DNA of 35,677 bases from RGIG7450 sp045648785 (lineage in GTDB: Bacteria > Bacillota > Clostridia > RUG12999): assembly GCA_045648785.1 (NCBI GenBank), contig JAZROP010000007.1, positions 1 through 35,677 on the forward strand, written 5' to 3'. The position numbers were made by a program, and so were the translations under genes. Below, piece after piece: positions 14,817 to 22,746 of the stretch. Position 1 is the first letter of the stretch, and each line of letters starts with the position of its first letter. Under the pieces are notes generated by a model that did no database searches, had not been told where the DNA came from, and was given only the letters and a program-made list of their open reading frames with translations.

Positions 14817-17800
14817 ATGAAAAAATATTTGGCAATTCTGATGACACTTGTGTTTTTCATAAGTATGTTTACAGGAATGTCTGTAAATGCCTTTTCGGAT
14901 GTGACTGAGGATCATCAGCACAATCAGGCGATTAGTTATTTGGCAGGAAAAGGTGTAATAAATGGCTATGAGGATGGAACATTTAAACCGGAGGATACCA
15001 TTACCCGAGCAGAATTTGTAAAAATGCTTCTGGAGTTTTTGGGTTTTGGGAATATATATGGCGATGCCATGGTTAAAACAAATTTTACCGATGTTGATGG
15101 TAAGGAAATGACAATAACCTCCAAAGATGAGAATGGTAATGAAACAACAAGCGTTTTAAATTCCGGTCGTCATTGGGCAGCGGGATACATCAAGCTTGCT
15201 GTTGATAAAGGGGTTGTAAACGGTTACGGTGACGGGACTTTTGGTCCGGATGATCCGGTAAAATATGAAGAGGCAGTAAAAATGATAGTGTGCTGTCTTG
15301 GTCGTGTCGAGCATGCAAAAACGAGAGCTGAAAATCTTAAATTGCCTCTCTGGCCGGACGGGTACCTTAGTATAGGTAACGATTTGATGGTGGGTAAAGC
15401 AACCGACTATGAACTCGGCAAAAACGCAGGCAGATCCAATGTGGCTCAGATGCTTTACAATGTTAAGGATGTTCAGATTTATGTTGCACCGACAGTCAAT
15501 ATTGAAGGTGTTACCGGAAGTGTTGGCGGCTTCGGCGGCGGAAGCGTTGGCGTCGGCGGTGGAAATGTAGAAAACAGCACGATCGTTGTTACAGGGCTTG
15601 TTGCTTACGGACAAGTTGTTGCTGCGGTAAAAGATCCGAATGACACCAAACGACAGATTATAATTGACGAAGGCATAGTAATAGATGGAGAACTGGTTTC
15701 TGAGGTACATAGAAAAAATATCATTTTAAAGCTTGAAACTCCTATTGAAGAAAATAATTATGCAAGATTTTATACCAATGGTATAGATTACAGCAACTAC
15801 ATCGGGCAGAGGGTAGAGATGAGATATTCATATAATCCGGACGGAGGAGTTTCCGGAAGATATGAGGTATCCTCTATGAGTGTTAAGGATACAGAGGATG
15901 TTGTAATTGATGCTAAGAGGTTCAAAAGAGAAGATACCGATGTGAAAAACGGGCAGACACCCATAAAACACATCTGTTATACCGACGGAGAAAGAGACTA
16001 TGAACAGTCTTTATATACAGAAGATGTAAATGAGCTTACGGTTATTTACAACAACAAGCTTGTAAACACGCAGGATTATCCGCTCACGCTTGACGATTTA
16101 ATGCCGGAAGTGGGCAGCGTCAGAATTATTGATGCATACCAGGATAACAGTATTGATGTGGTCTGGGTCAACACTCATGAAACGTTTGTAGTAGGCTCAC
16201 GATCGCTTAACACAACACCAAAAAAAATTACGGACAAGTACAGAACGGCTGGAGACCCACCAACACCCCTGGTGCTCGAAATCAATGATACGGACCCGAA
16301 TGCAAAAATCAGCATTAAACAAAACGGACAGGAAATTGATGCAACTGCAATTCCGGCGAATGCAATTTTAACGGTTGTAAAATCAAAATGCGGAACAAAT
16401 CTTGATATAACTGTTGAAAGGGCGGCAGTTGCAACTAAACAGCTTAAATCCGTCCGGACAGAAAATGGCGTAAAAAAAGCCTTTACCATGTCAGACAATA
16501 CAGTGTATAAGCTCAGCGACTATTATATGAAATATGTGGATGCTCCCCTTGAATATGAAAACGGAGACAACCTTAGCCTTTATCTCAATAGTAAAAATGA
16601 GGTAATTTGGGCGTCGGTGGCAGAGGTAGCATATTCGGTGGGTTATCTTACATCAGCTTCGTATAATGAAAATACAGAAAAACTGACACTTAAAATCCTG
16701 ACATCTTCAGGCTCAATTACAACCTTTGCGATGTCGCCTACAAGAACGAGATATATTACAAAAGCGACAAATGCGTTAAGCTCGGTTACTCCTGATAAAA
16801 CGACAGATCCAAACGGATATATGTATAGAAATCTGGATGAATCGATGATTTTTGCTTCGCTACAGGAAAATGCAAATACAATAAATTACGGTGGAGATGG
16901 AACCGCGGATGACAAGCCGTCATCAGTATTGGTAAATGCAGCAACGGCACAACCGATTATGTATGTAGTTTCTTCAGGAACCGAAATTTATACACTTGTT
17001 ACACTTGAACCGGATGTAGAGAACAGGTATGTAAACCAGAGTCTTAAGTATGATGTTGTCAGCGGAAATCACAAATTCTCTACGGCAGATAACAGCAAGA
17101 CATTCTCTGTTCCTACAGATGCAACTGTTGTCTTTGTTCCCAACGACAGAACCAGTTGGGGTGCGAATGCATTTAAAATAGGAAAAATTTCATCGCTTAG
17201 TACAAAGCTTATAGAATATATGCAGTATAATATTGAACCTTTCTATACAGCTGATGTTAACGGAAATCCAAAAAGAAGCATGTTTGTTGTTTATAACCAG
17301 AACATTGAAAGTGTTCCAAACTATCGTTCTGACAATATTATAGTAACAAGTATGGATGAGGTTCTCGATGGATCTTCAGTAAAGTATACACTTAGCGGTT
17401 ATGTTGCTTCTTCGTCAACGCCAAAAAAATATACAGCGTATCTGCCGAGCTATTGGGAAAGAAATGAGGAAACCGGCACGGGCGGTGCGGTTGTTCTTGA
17501 TGAGAACTTTGCAAGAACAAACACCAGAAGATCTGTTGCGATTGGTGATGTGGTACGCTTAGGCTTTGGGCCGACGGGAACGGTTGTTGATGTGGAAATT
17601 ATTTTTGATGTAACCAAAGAACTTAAATCAGAGGCTCCAAAAGCTACGGCTGTTTCAAAATACAGTTCCGCACTTGATATTTCAGGCGAAGGCTTTGAGG
17701 ACATGGTTTATTACTATGCAAGAATAGGGGAAGTTACAACCATAGACTCGTCGGTTAATCCTGAATGGTGCAATATAAGACTTGCTAACGGAAGCCAGTC

Positions 17801-18020
17801 GCAGGTATATCTCGGAACAGGTTATAGTTCTAAACAAATTTTATTGTATGACTACTCGGAAACAAACGAGGGCAACCGCATTAAGAAGATTACCATGGAT
17901 GGTGTTCTCGAAGGTGATATGCTCTATGTATGGCAAGGACCGAATGGTGAATTCAAACAGATATATGCAGTAAGATATCCTGCGGTAACGGTGCCTCCGG
18001 TTACACCGCCGGCAGAGTAA
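14817..18020 (+). CDS. SLH-domain surface protein, secreted
   Basis: A 1067-residue exported protein. The signal peptide MKKYLAILMTLVFFISMFTG ends near VNA-F (about 25/26). Two clear S-layer homology domains follow: FSDVTEDHQHNQ to GYEDGTFKPEDTITRAEFVK (about 26-77), and HWAAGYIKLAVDKGVVNGYGDGTF (about 115-160). A third, degenerate repeat ends near NVAQMLYNV. SLH domains bind pyruvylated wall polymers. A glycine-rich linker leads into about 800 residues of mostly predicted beta structure that I cannot assign, ending VPPVTPPAE. GGAGGAA precedes the ATG. It may be an S-layer protein or a large adhesin. Confidence 0.9.
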   Translation: MKKYLAILMTLVFFISMFTGMSVNAFSDVTEDHQHNQAISYLAGKGVINGYEDGTFKPEDTITRAEFVKMLLEFLGFGNIYGDAMVKTNFTDVDGKEMTITSKDENGNETTSVLNSGRHWAAGYIKLAVDKGVVNGYGDGTFGPDDPVKYEEAVKMIVCCLGRVEHAKTRAENLKLPLWPDGYLSIGNDLMVGKATDYELGKNAGRSNVAQMLYNVKDVQIYVAPTVNIEGVTGSVGGFGGGSVGVGGGNVENSTIVVTGLVAYGQVVAAVKDPNDTKRQIIIDEGIVIDGELVSEVHRKNIILKLETPIEENNYARFYTNGIDYSNYIGQRVEMRYSYNPDGGVSGRYEVSSMSVKDTEDVVIDAKRFKREDTDVKNGQTPIKHICYTDGERDYEQSLYTEDVNELTVIYNNKLVNTQDYPLTLDDLMPEVGSVRIIDAYQDNSIDVVWVNTHETFVVGSRSLNTTPKKITDKYRTAGDPPTPLVLEINDTDPNAKISIKQNGQEIDATAIPANAILTVVKSKCGTNLDITVERAAVATKQLKSVRTENGVKKAFTMSDNTVYKLSDYYMKYVDAPLEYENGDNLSLYLNSKNEVIWASVAEVAYSVGYLTSASYNENTEKLTLKILTSSGSITTFAMSPTRTRYITKATNALSSVTPDKTTDPNGYMYRNLDESMIFASLQENANTINYGGDGTADDKPSSVLVNAATAQPIMYVVSSGTEIYTLVTLEPDVENRYVNQSLKYDVVSGNHKFSTADNSKTFSVPTDATVVFVPNDRTSWGANAFKIGKISSLSTKLIEYMQYNIEPFYTADVNGNPKRSMFVVYNQNIESVPNYRSDNIIVTSMDEVLDGSSVKYTLSGYVASSSTPKKYTAYLPSYWERNEETGTGGAVVLDENFARTNTRRSVAIGDVVRLGFGPTGTVVDVEIIFDVTKELKSEAPKATAVSKYSSALDISGEGFEDMVYYYARIGEVTTIDSSVNPEWCNIRLANGSQSQVYLGTGYSSKQILLYDYSETNEGNRIKKITMDGVLEGDMLYVWQGPNGEFKQIYAVRYPAVTVPPVTPPAE

Positions 18021-18105
18021 TATGTGCATAATCTACAAAAAAAGATTAAAAAACAGCCATAAAAAAGTAAAAAGTTATATAATTTTATAATTGTTTAAAA
18101 AATTC

Positions 18106-18134
18106 TTGCAATATTAATATTTATTTGATATAAT
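18106..18134 (+). promoter_or_regulatory. rpmB promoter
   Basis: TTGCAA (18106-18111), 17 bases and TATAAT (18129-18134), about 42 bases before the rpmB start. Confidence 0.85.
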
Positions 18135-18175
18135 ATTAACATTGCGTTAACAATCTCAAGGAGGTGTCATATATT

Positions 18176-18364
18176 ATGGCAAAATGTGAAGTATGCGGAA
18201 AAAGTGTTACTTTTGGAATTAAAGTGAGCCACTCGCACAGACGTTCCAACCGCACATGGAAACCCAATATCAGAAGCGTAAGAGCAATAGTTAACGGTAC
18301 ACCTAAGAAATTACATGTATGTACACGCTGCTTGCGTTCAGGCAAAGTTGAAAGAGCTGTGTAA
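18176..18364 (+). CDS. rpmB: 50S ribosomal protein L28 (zinc-binding form)
   Basis: A 62-residue large-subunit protein starting MAKCEVCGKSVTFGIKVSHS with HRRSNRTWKPNI, the L28 signature. Cys4, Cys7, Cys49 and Cys52 give the zinc-ribbon type. ATG 18176 follows AAGGAGGTG (18158-18166). It is a single-gene unit with its own promoter and terminator. Confidence 0.96.
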   Translation: MAKCEVCGKSVTFGIKVSHSHRRSNRTWKPNIRSVRAIVNGTPKKLHVCTRCLRSGKVERAV

Positions 18365-18383
18365 TTTTTACACAAAATAATTC

Positions 18384-18419
18384 AAGGCTTCCCTAATCCA
18401 AGGGAAGCCTTATTTTTTT
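18384..18419 (+). terminator. rpmB terminator
   Basis: AAGGCTTCCCT (18384-18394) and AGGGAAGCCTT (18401-18411) form a perfect 11-bp stem, followed by ATTTTTTT. It may also end the convergent phosphatase gene, where the U-tract is weaker. Confidence 0.93.
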
Positions 18420-18425
18420 ATGTTA

Positions 18426-19088
18426 TTACTCACTGTATCTTTGCCACCAGGATTGTTTGCCAAAGGTGCTTACACCGTCAAGATGGCGATTTATACCCTC
18501 ATCAATAATTTCGTATCCATCACTGGTGTAATCCACTATTGTTATTGAGGCATTGTCGAACCAGGGCATTTTCTGCATGTCATCAAGCTCTATGCCGCGC
18601 CACAAACACACAAGCGCACGAAGCACCGTCCCGTGAGTCACTACACATACGGTTTCACCCGGGTGAGCTGCAGCTATATCAGAAAGAGCAGATTTTGTTC
18701 TTTCGAACATCTGACGAACGCTTTCACCGTCCGGCATCTGAGTTTTTGCAATGTCATTTTCCCAATGACTGTAACTTTCGGGGAAAAGTCCAGGCAACTC
18801 GTCCCAGGGTACATTTTCCCACTTTCCGCCGTCGATTTCACGCAGGCGTCTATCGGTTTTTATTTCAATTCCTCTATCCTTTGCAATATACGCGGCGGTT
18901 GAAAGGGTGCGGTTAAGGTCACTTGAATATATATGGTCAATTTTGTAATTTTTTAAAAAGAGAGCTGCACGCTTTGCTTGAATGTGTCCATCTTCGGTCA
19001 GTTCGGAATTATACTGTCCGTGAAAAATTCGGATAATATTTCCATATGCCTCACCATGGCGGACAATTATAAATCTTGTTTTTTTCAA
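18426..19088 (-). CDS. Histidine phosphatase (phosphoglycerate-mutase-like)
   Basis: A 220-residue enzyme of the histidine phosphatase superfamily. It has the catalytic RHGE (R10, H11), the arginine in SSDLNRT (R60), an acidic residue E84 and the second histidine in VVTHGT (H152). Relatives include PhoE-like phosphatases, alpha-ribazole phosphatase and cofactor-dependent mutases; the substrate is open, but a broad-specificity phosphatase is most likely. The start is TTG 19088, five bases after AGGTGATT. It is divergent from murA. Confidence 0.87.
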   Translation of the reverse strand: MKKTRFIIVRHGEAYGNIIRIFHGQYNSELTEDGHIQAKRAALFLKNYKIDHIYSSDLNRTLSTAAYIAKDRGIEIKTDRRLREIDGGKWENVPWDELPGLFPESYSHWENDIAKTQMPDGESVRQMFERTKSALSDIAAAHPGETVCVVTHGTVLRALVCLWRGIELDDMQKMPWFDNASITIVDYTSDGYEIIDEGINRHLDGVSTFGKQSWWQRYSE

Positions 19089-19106
19089 CTAAATCACCTG
19101 GAATTA

Positions 19107-19135
19107 ATTATAATATATTTTGGGTAAAATTTCAA
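19107..19135 (-). promoter_or_regulatory. Promoter of the histidine phosphatase gene
   Basis: On the minus strand, TTGAAA (19130-19135), 17 bases and TATAAT (19107-19112). Confidence 0.8.
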
Positions 19136-19147
19136 TAAAAAATTTAA

Positions 19148-19176
19148 TTGATTTTAATGTAAAAATGTAGTACAAT
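19148..19176 (+). promoter_or_regulatory. murA operon promoter
   Basis: TTGATT (19148-19153), 17 bases and TACAAT (19171-19176), back to back with the phosphatase promoter. Confidence 0.75.
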
Positions 19177-19242
19177 AATTATACATAAATCCTTTCCGGA
19201 TACTTATAATAAAAATAAAAAGGTATTCTGAGAGGAAAAATA

Positions 19243-20487
19243 ATGGAATTTATTACTAAAAAAACTCCTTTTTTAGAGGGGAGTGTATCAATAGACGGGG
19301 CGAAAAATGCGGCTCTTCCGATTCTTGCGGCAACAATGTTGTGTGATGGCGAGTGTACTCTCCGCGGTATACCCAAGCTTAGTGATGTTGCCAAAATGAA
19401 CGAGTTGTTAAGATATATTGGTTGCGATGTTAAACACAAGGTTAAAACTATTATGGTCAAGACGGCGTTGCCGCTTAATGCTGACGCCCCATATGAACTT
19501 GTCGGAGCGTTTAGAGCGTCTTTCCTTGTGGCTGCACCCATTCTGGCCCGGCAGGGATATGCAAAAATTTGTCTGCCTGGCGGATGTGCCATAGGTTCAA
19601 GACCGATTGATTTACACCTTAAAGGATTTTCAGCCATGGGAGCAAAAATATTTTCGCGAAGTGGATTTGTTGAGCTTTCTGCCGAGAAGCTTACAGGTGC
19701 GAAAATATATCTTGATTTTCCATCGGTGGGGGCAACCGAAAACCTTATGATGGCGGCAGCGCTTGCAACCGGTAAAAGCGTGATTGAAAATGCAGCCACA
19801 GAACCGGAAATAACCGACCTTGCCAACTTTATAAATGCAATGGGCGGTGATGTGCGCGGAGCGGGGACAGATACAATAACAATAAACGGGGTGAAAAAGC
19901 TGCATGGGGCAGACCACACAATAATTCCCGACAGGATTGAGGCGGGGACTTTTATGACGGCGGTTTGTATGACGGGCGGCAGGATAACCCTGAAAAATAT
20001 TATACCTATTCATATTAAGCCTGTAACTGCCAAGCTTCGTGAAGCGGGAGCGGAAATAAAAGAATATGGTGACAGCGTTCAGATTATGGTAGAAAAACCT
20101 ATTAGGGCTATGGATATAAAGACGCTTCCGTTTCCGGGTTTTCCTACCGATATGCAAGCCCAGTTCATGGCGCTTGCGGCCAAAACTCCGGGAACCAGCC
20201 TGATTACAGAAACAATATTTGAAAACAGGTTTATGCACGCCGGAGAGCTTGGACGAATGGGCGCAAACATTAAAATAAACGGCAGAACGGCGGTTGTTGA
20301 AGGTGTAAATAAGCTTTCTTCGGCAAAAGTCAGGGCAACCGACCTCAGGGCGGGGGCGGCGCTTATTATGGCAGGCCTTGCAGCTGAGGGGGAAACAATT
20401 ATAGAAGATGACGGACATATAGACAGAGGTTATGACAATATAGAGAAAAAGCTGAAAAAGCTTGGTGCAAACATTGAACGCATATGA
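19243..20487 (+). CDS. murA: UDP-N-acetylglucosamine 1-carboxyvinyltransferase
   Basis: Catalyses the first committed step of peptidoglycan synthesis, transferring enolpyruvate from PEP to UDP-GlcNAc in the cytoplasm. The 414 residues match the family. The conserved K21-N22 (GAKNAALPI) and the catalytic Cys115 in LPGGCAIGSRP are present, so fosfomycin sensitivity would be expected from the active-site cysteine. Late motifs FPTDMQAQFMALAA and DLRAGAALIMAGLAA are intact. It leads an operon with a glycosyltransferase and two unknown genes. A second murA copy elsewhere is common in Firmicutes and cannot be judged here. Confidence 0.95.
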   Translation: MEFITKKTPFLEGSVSIDGAKNAALPILAATMLCDGECTLRGIPKLSDVAKMNELLRYIGCDVKHKVKTIMVKTALPLNADAPYELVGAFRASFLVAAPILARQGYAKICLPGGCAIGSRPIDLHLKGFSAMGAKIFSRSGFVELSAEKLTGAKIYLDFPSVGATENLMMAAALATGKSVIENAATEPEITDLANFINAMGGDVRGAGTDTITINGVKKLHGADHTIIPDRIEAGTFMTAVCMTGGRITLKNIIPIHIKPVTAKLREAGAEIKEYGDSVQIMVEKPIRAMDIKTLPFPGFPTDMQAQFMALAAKTPGTSLITETIFENRFMHAGELGRMGANIKINGRTAVVEGVNKLSSAKVRATDLRAGAALIMAGLAAEGETIIEDDGHIDRGYDNIEKKLKKLGANIERI

Positions 20488-20503
20488 TAAAGGGGAATTG
20501 CAG

Positions 20504-21607
20504 ATGAAGGTTTTGTTTTTGACGGTATCGACAGGCCAGGGGCATACAAGCAGCGCCAGGGCGATAGAAAAATTTTTAAATGAATGCGGAGCGGAAACTT
20601 TTTTCCTTGATGTATATGGGTATATAAGCCCCAGGCTTTGCAACGCGGTGTCAAAACTTTATCTTTTTGCATCGGGAAAAATGTCCAAATATTATGGAAA
20701 ACAGTATGACCGCGAGGATATGGGAGAAACTGGCTGGGTTGATATTGTTGCCGAGCTGAACAAGATAATAAAAAATAAATTTGTAAATTTTATAACGGAA
20801 AATAATATTGATACTGTTATTGCATCTCATCTTTTTGCGGCTCAGATTCTTACGCTGATAAAAGACCATATAGATGTGACCACGCTGGGAATTGTAACTG
20901 ATTATACAATTCATCCCAAGTGGGAAAATACAAATCTTGATTATTATATTCTTGCGGACAAAAGTCTTGTCCCGCTTGCCCGTCGTAAAGGCATTGACAA
21001 GAAAAAGCTTTTGCCTCTCGGCATACCTGTTGATATGAAGTTTTCTGTCAACAGAGATAAGGATGAGGCTAAACGAGAGCTCGGGTTTGAAACTGATAAA
21101 CCCCTTGTTTATGTTATGATGGGAAGTATGGGATATGGAAATATTTTCTCTGTAATGAAAGAAATTGATAAGGCAGAAATAGATTGTAATGTCGCGGTTT
21201 GTTGCGGAAACAACAAACGAGCGCGATCTATAATTGACAGGTCGGCACACAGGAAGAAATTTAAAACCTATGGGTTTATCAGTAATGTAGATAGACTGAT
21301 GGATGCAGCGGATTGCATTATAACAAAACCGGGAGGTATCAGTGTTACCGAAAGTTTGTCAAAAAAGCTACCCATGATTTTTGTGGACCCCATTCCGGGG
21401 CAGGAATACAGAAATGTTGAATTTCTGGTAAATAACGGAGTAGGACTTTATACCACAAAAACTTTTACCGTTGAGGATGCTCTTAATGTTTACTTTAACG
21501 ACGAGGAAAGGCGTGCCGAAATAAAAGGTGCGGTAGACAGACTTTCTAAACCGGATGCGGCTAAAAATATCGGGGAATTTATTCTTTCGTGCAAGAAGGG
21601 AAATTAA
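20504..21607 (+). CDS. MGDG-synthase-type glycosyltransferase
   Basis: A 367-residue GT28-like enzyme. The N-terminal MGDG synthase domain shows FLTVSTGQGHTSSARAI, and the C-terminal donor-binding half has TKPGGISVTESLSKKLPMIF and PIPGQEYRNVEFL. Relatives such as UgtP transfer sugars from UDP-sugars to diacylglycerol, giving glycolipids and lipoteichoic acid anchors; a MurG-related role is less likely. ATG 20504 follows AAAGGGGAA. It begins 16 bases after murA, consistent with a cell-envelope operon. No signal peptide; probably membrane-associated. Confidence 0.85.
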   Translation: MKVLFLTVSTGQGHTSSARAIEKFLNECGAETFFLDVYGYISPRLCNAVSKLYLFASGKMSKYYGKQYDREDMGETGWVDIVAELNKIIKNKFVNFITENNIDTVIASHLFAAQILTLIKDHIDVTTLGIVTDYTIHPKWENTNLDYYILADKSLVPLARRKGIDKKKLLPLGIPVDMKFSVNRDKDEAKRELGFETDKPLVYVMMGSMGYGNIFSVMKEIDKAEIDCNVAVCCGNNKRARSIIDRSAHRKKFKTYGFISNVDRLMDAADCIITKPGGISVTESLSKKLPMIFVDPIPGQEYRNVEFLVNNGVGLYTTKTFTVEDALNVYFNDEERRAEIKGAVDRLSKPDAAKNIGEFILSCKKGN

Positions 21608-21609
21608 AA

Positions 21610-22167
21610 ATGAAAAGGAAAAAACTTCTTATTGGTACGGCAATTGCGGCTATCGTAATTGTTGCTGGGGGTTGGGCAGCTATTCACTTTGGCATAAATC
21701 TTGTTTTTGACAAGTATGTTTTAGGTACTACACTTTCTTCAATGGCAGAAAAAGACCAATCAAAACCCGAACAAAACAGCGAGAAAACAAGCGAGACGGC
21801 TGCTGAACCAAAACCGGATGAACCTAATGGGACAACTGCAGAAACCTCTCAGCCAGCAGTTCAAACGAATGAAAAGCTCACCAATACTGAAATTATAAAC
21901 CGCGTGCTCAGAAGCTCTAAACTTACAAATAAAATGGCAAGCATGGTGTCTTATGATGATAAACGAAGAGTTATATCAATAGTCTTGTCCAATTTTACGG
22001 CGGAAGAGCTGGCGGAAATTGCAAAAAATGTTAAAGGTGGAATAAGTTCTTCCTATAAGTCGCAAATGATTGCAGAAGCAAGAGGACGCCTTACAGGCAG
22101 CCAATGGAAAGAGTGTCTTAGCATAGCTTATAAATACATTGACGAGATAAGACCATTTGTTGAGTAA
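21610..22167 (+). CDS. Membrane-anchored hypothetical protein
   Basis: 185 residues, not recognised. One N-terminal membrane helix (about 6-25, LLIGTAIAAIVIVAGGWAAI) follows a KRKK start, so the rest is probably outside. A Ser/Thr/Pro/Glu-rich linker spans about 46-89. A compact helical domain follows (ILNRVLR-like start near 95, then NFTAEELAEIAKNVKGGISS and RGRLTGSQWKECLSIAYKYI). The ATG lies two bases after the glycosyltransferase stop, so it is translationally coupled. The context suggests an envelope or spore-coat-related role; this is inference. Confidence 0.8.
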   Translation: MKRKKLLIGTAIAAIVIVAGGWAAIHFGINLVFDKYVLGTTLSSMAEKDQSKPEQNSEKTSETAAEPKPDEPNGTTAETSQPAVQTNEKLTNTEIINRVLRSSKLTNKMASMVSYDDKRRVISIVLSNFTAEELAEIAKNVKGGISSSYKSQMIAEARGRLTGSQWKECLSIAYKYIDEIRPFVE

Positions 22168-22219
22168 ATTTGTTGTATAAAAAACATTACTCTGCACATA
22201 ATAACACAGGGTGATAAAA

Positions 22220-22342
22220 ATGAATAACAGAAACGAAAATCAGTTCGAAAACAAAAGCAACAAAAACCAGAACAACAACAATAACCAGAACAACAACCAG
22301 AACAAAAACGAAAATCAGAACAAAAACGAAAATAACAGATAA
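22220..22342 (+). CDS. 40-residue Asn/Gln/Lys-rich peptide
   Basis: A short ORF: MNNRNENQFENKSNKNQNNN continuing to NENQNKNENNR, stop TAA. AGGGTGAT lies 5-6 bases before the ATG, and an intrinsic terminator follows 15 bases after the stop. More than half the residues are Asn or Gln; there are no hydrophobic residues except one Phe. It resembles no family I can name. Such hydrophilic low-complexity peptides include small acid-soluble spore proteins and hydrophilins. The repeated AAC/AAA/CAG codons could also be chance low complexity, but the ribosome site and terminator support a gene. Confidence 0.6.
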   Translation: MNNRNENQFENKSNKNQNNNNNQNNNQNKNENQNKNENNR

Positions 22343-22357
22343 GACTGAGTTTTCAAA

Positions 22358-22394
22358 AAACCGTGGCGGTTACATAAACAGCCGCGGTTTTACA
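22358..22394 (+). terminator. Terminator of the murA operon
   Basis: AAACCGTGGC (22358-22367) pairs with GCCGCGGTTT (22381-22390), including one G-T, followed by TTTACAT. Confidence 0.8.
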
Positions 22395-22404
22395 TATTAA
22401 ACAA

Positions 22405-22434
22405 AAAATGCGTTTGGGAAACCAAACGCATTTT
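22405..22434 (-). terminator. rpmE terminator
   Basis: AAAATGCGTTTGG (22405-22417) and CCAAACGCATTTT (22422-22434) form a 13-bp stem, read on the minus strand with a TTTC loop and followed by TTTTTTGT. It starts 16 bases after the rpmE stop. Confidence 0.92.
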
Positions 22435-22449
22435 GATGTTCTGGAACAA

Positions 22450-22656
22450 TTATTTGTCTGCCAGGTTGAATTTTTTTCTGAATTTTTCAACTCGTCCGCC
22501 GGTGTCAACAAGTTTCTGTTTTCCGGTGAAGAACGGATGGCATTTAGAACAGATTTCAACACGGATATCGTCTTTTGTAGAGCATGTGTCAATAACTTCT
22601 CCGCAAGCACATTTAATCTGTGTGGGTTTGTAATCTGGATGAATTCCTGCCTTCAT
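22450..22656 (-). CDS. rpmE: 50S ribosomal protein L31 (zinc-binding form)
   Basis: A 68-residue bridge protein between the subunits. It starts MKAGIHPDYKPTQIKCACGE and carries Cys16, Cys18, Cys36 and Cys39 (CSKCHPFFTGKQK), so it is the zinc-containing L31 rather than the zinc-free paralogue. GGAAGGAG precedes the ATG. It has its own promoter and terminator. Confidence 0.96.
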   Translation of the reverse strand: MKAGIHPDYKPTQIKCACGEVIDTCSTKDDIRVEICSKCHPFFTGKQKLVDTGGRVEKFRKKFNLADK

Positions 22657-22697
22657 TTATATACACTCCTTCCGGTAATAGTCGTAAATATGTTGAT

Positions 22698-22726
22698 ATT
22701 ATATCACAACAAAAACAAAAAATCAA
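22698..22726 (-). promoter_or_regulatory. rpmE promoter
   Basis: On the minus strand, TTGATT (22721-22726), 17 bases and TATAAT (22698-22703). The -35 box lies about 20 bases beyond the mgtE stop. Confidence 0.83.
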
Positions 22727-22746
22727 GAGTTTTTTTAAATTTTTAT

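Noticed and set aside
19630..20643. 337-codon reverse-strand ORF across murA
   Set aside because: It lies opposite a clearly conserved gene, is rich in Cys/Tyr/Arg with no domain, and is an antisense shadow.
22160..22215. Sporulation promoter for the Asn-rich peptide
   Set aside because: TGAGTA and CATTACT are spaced roughly as in sigma-G promoters, but the -10 match is weak, so I do not list it.
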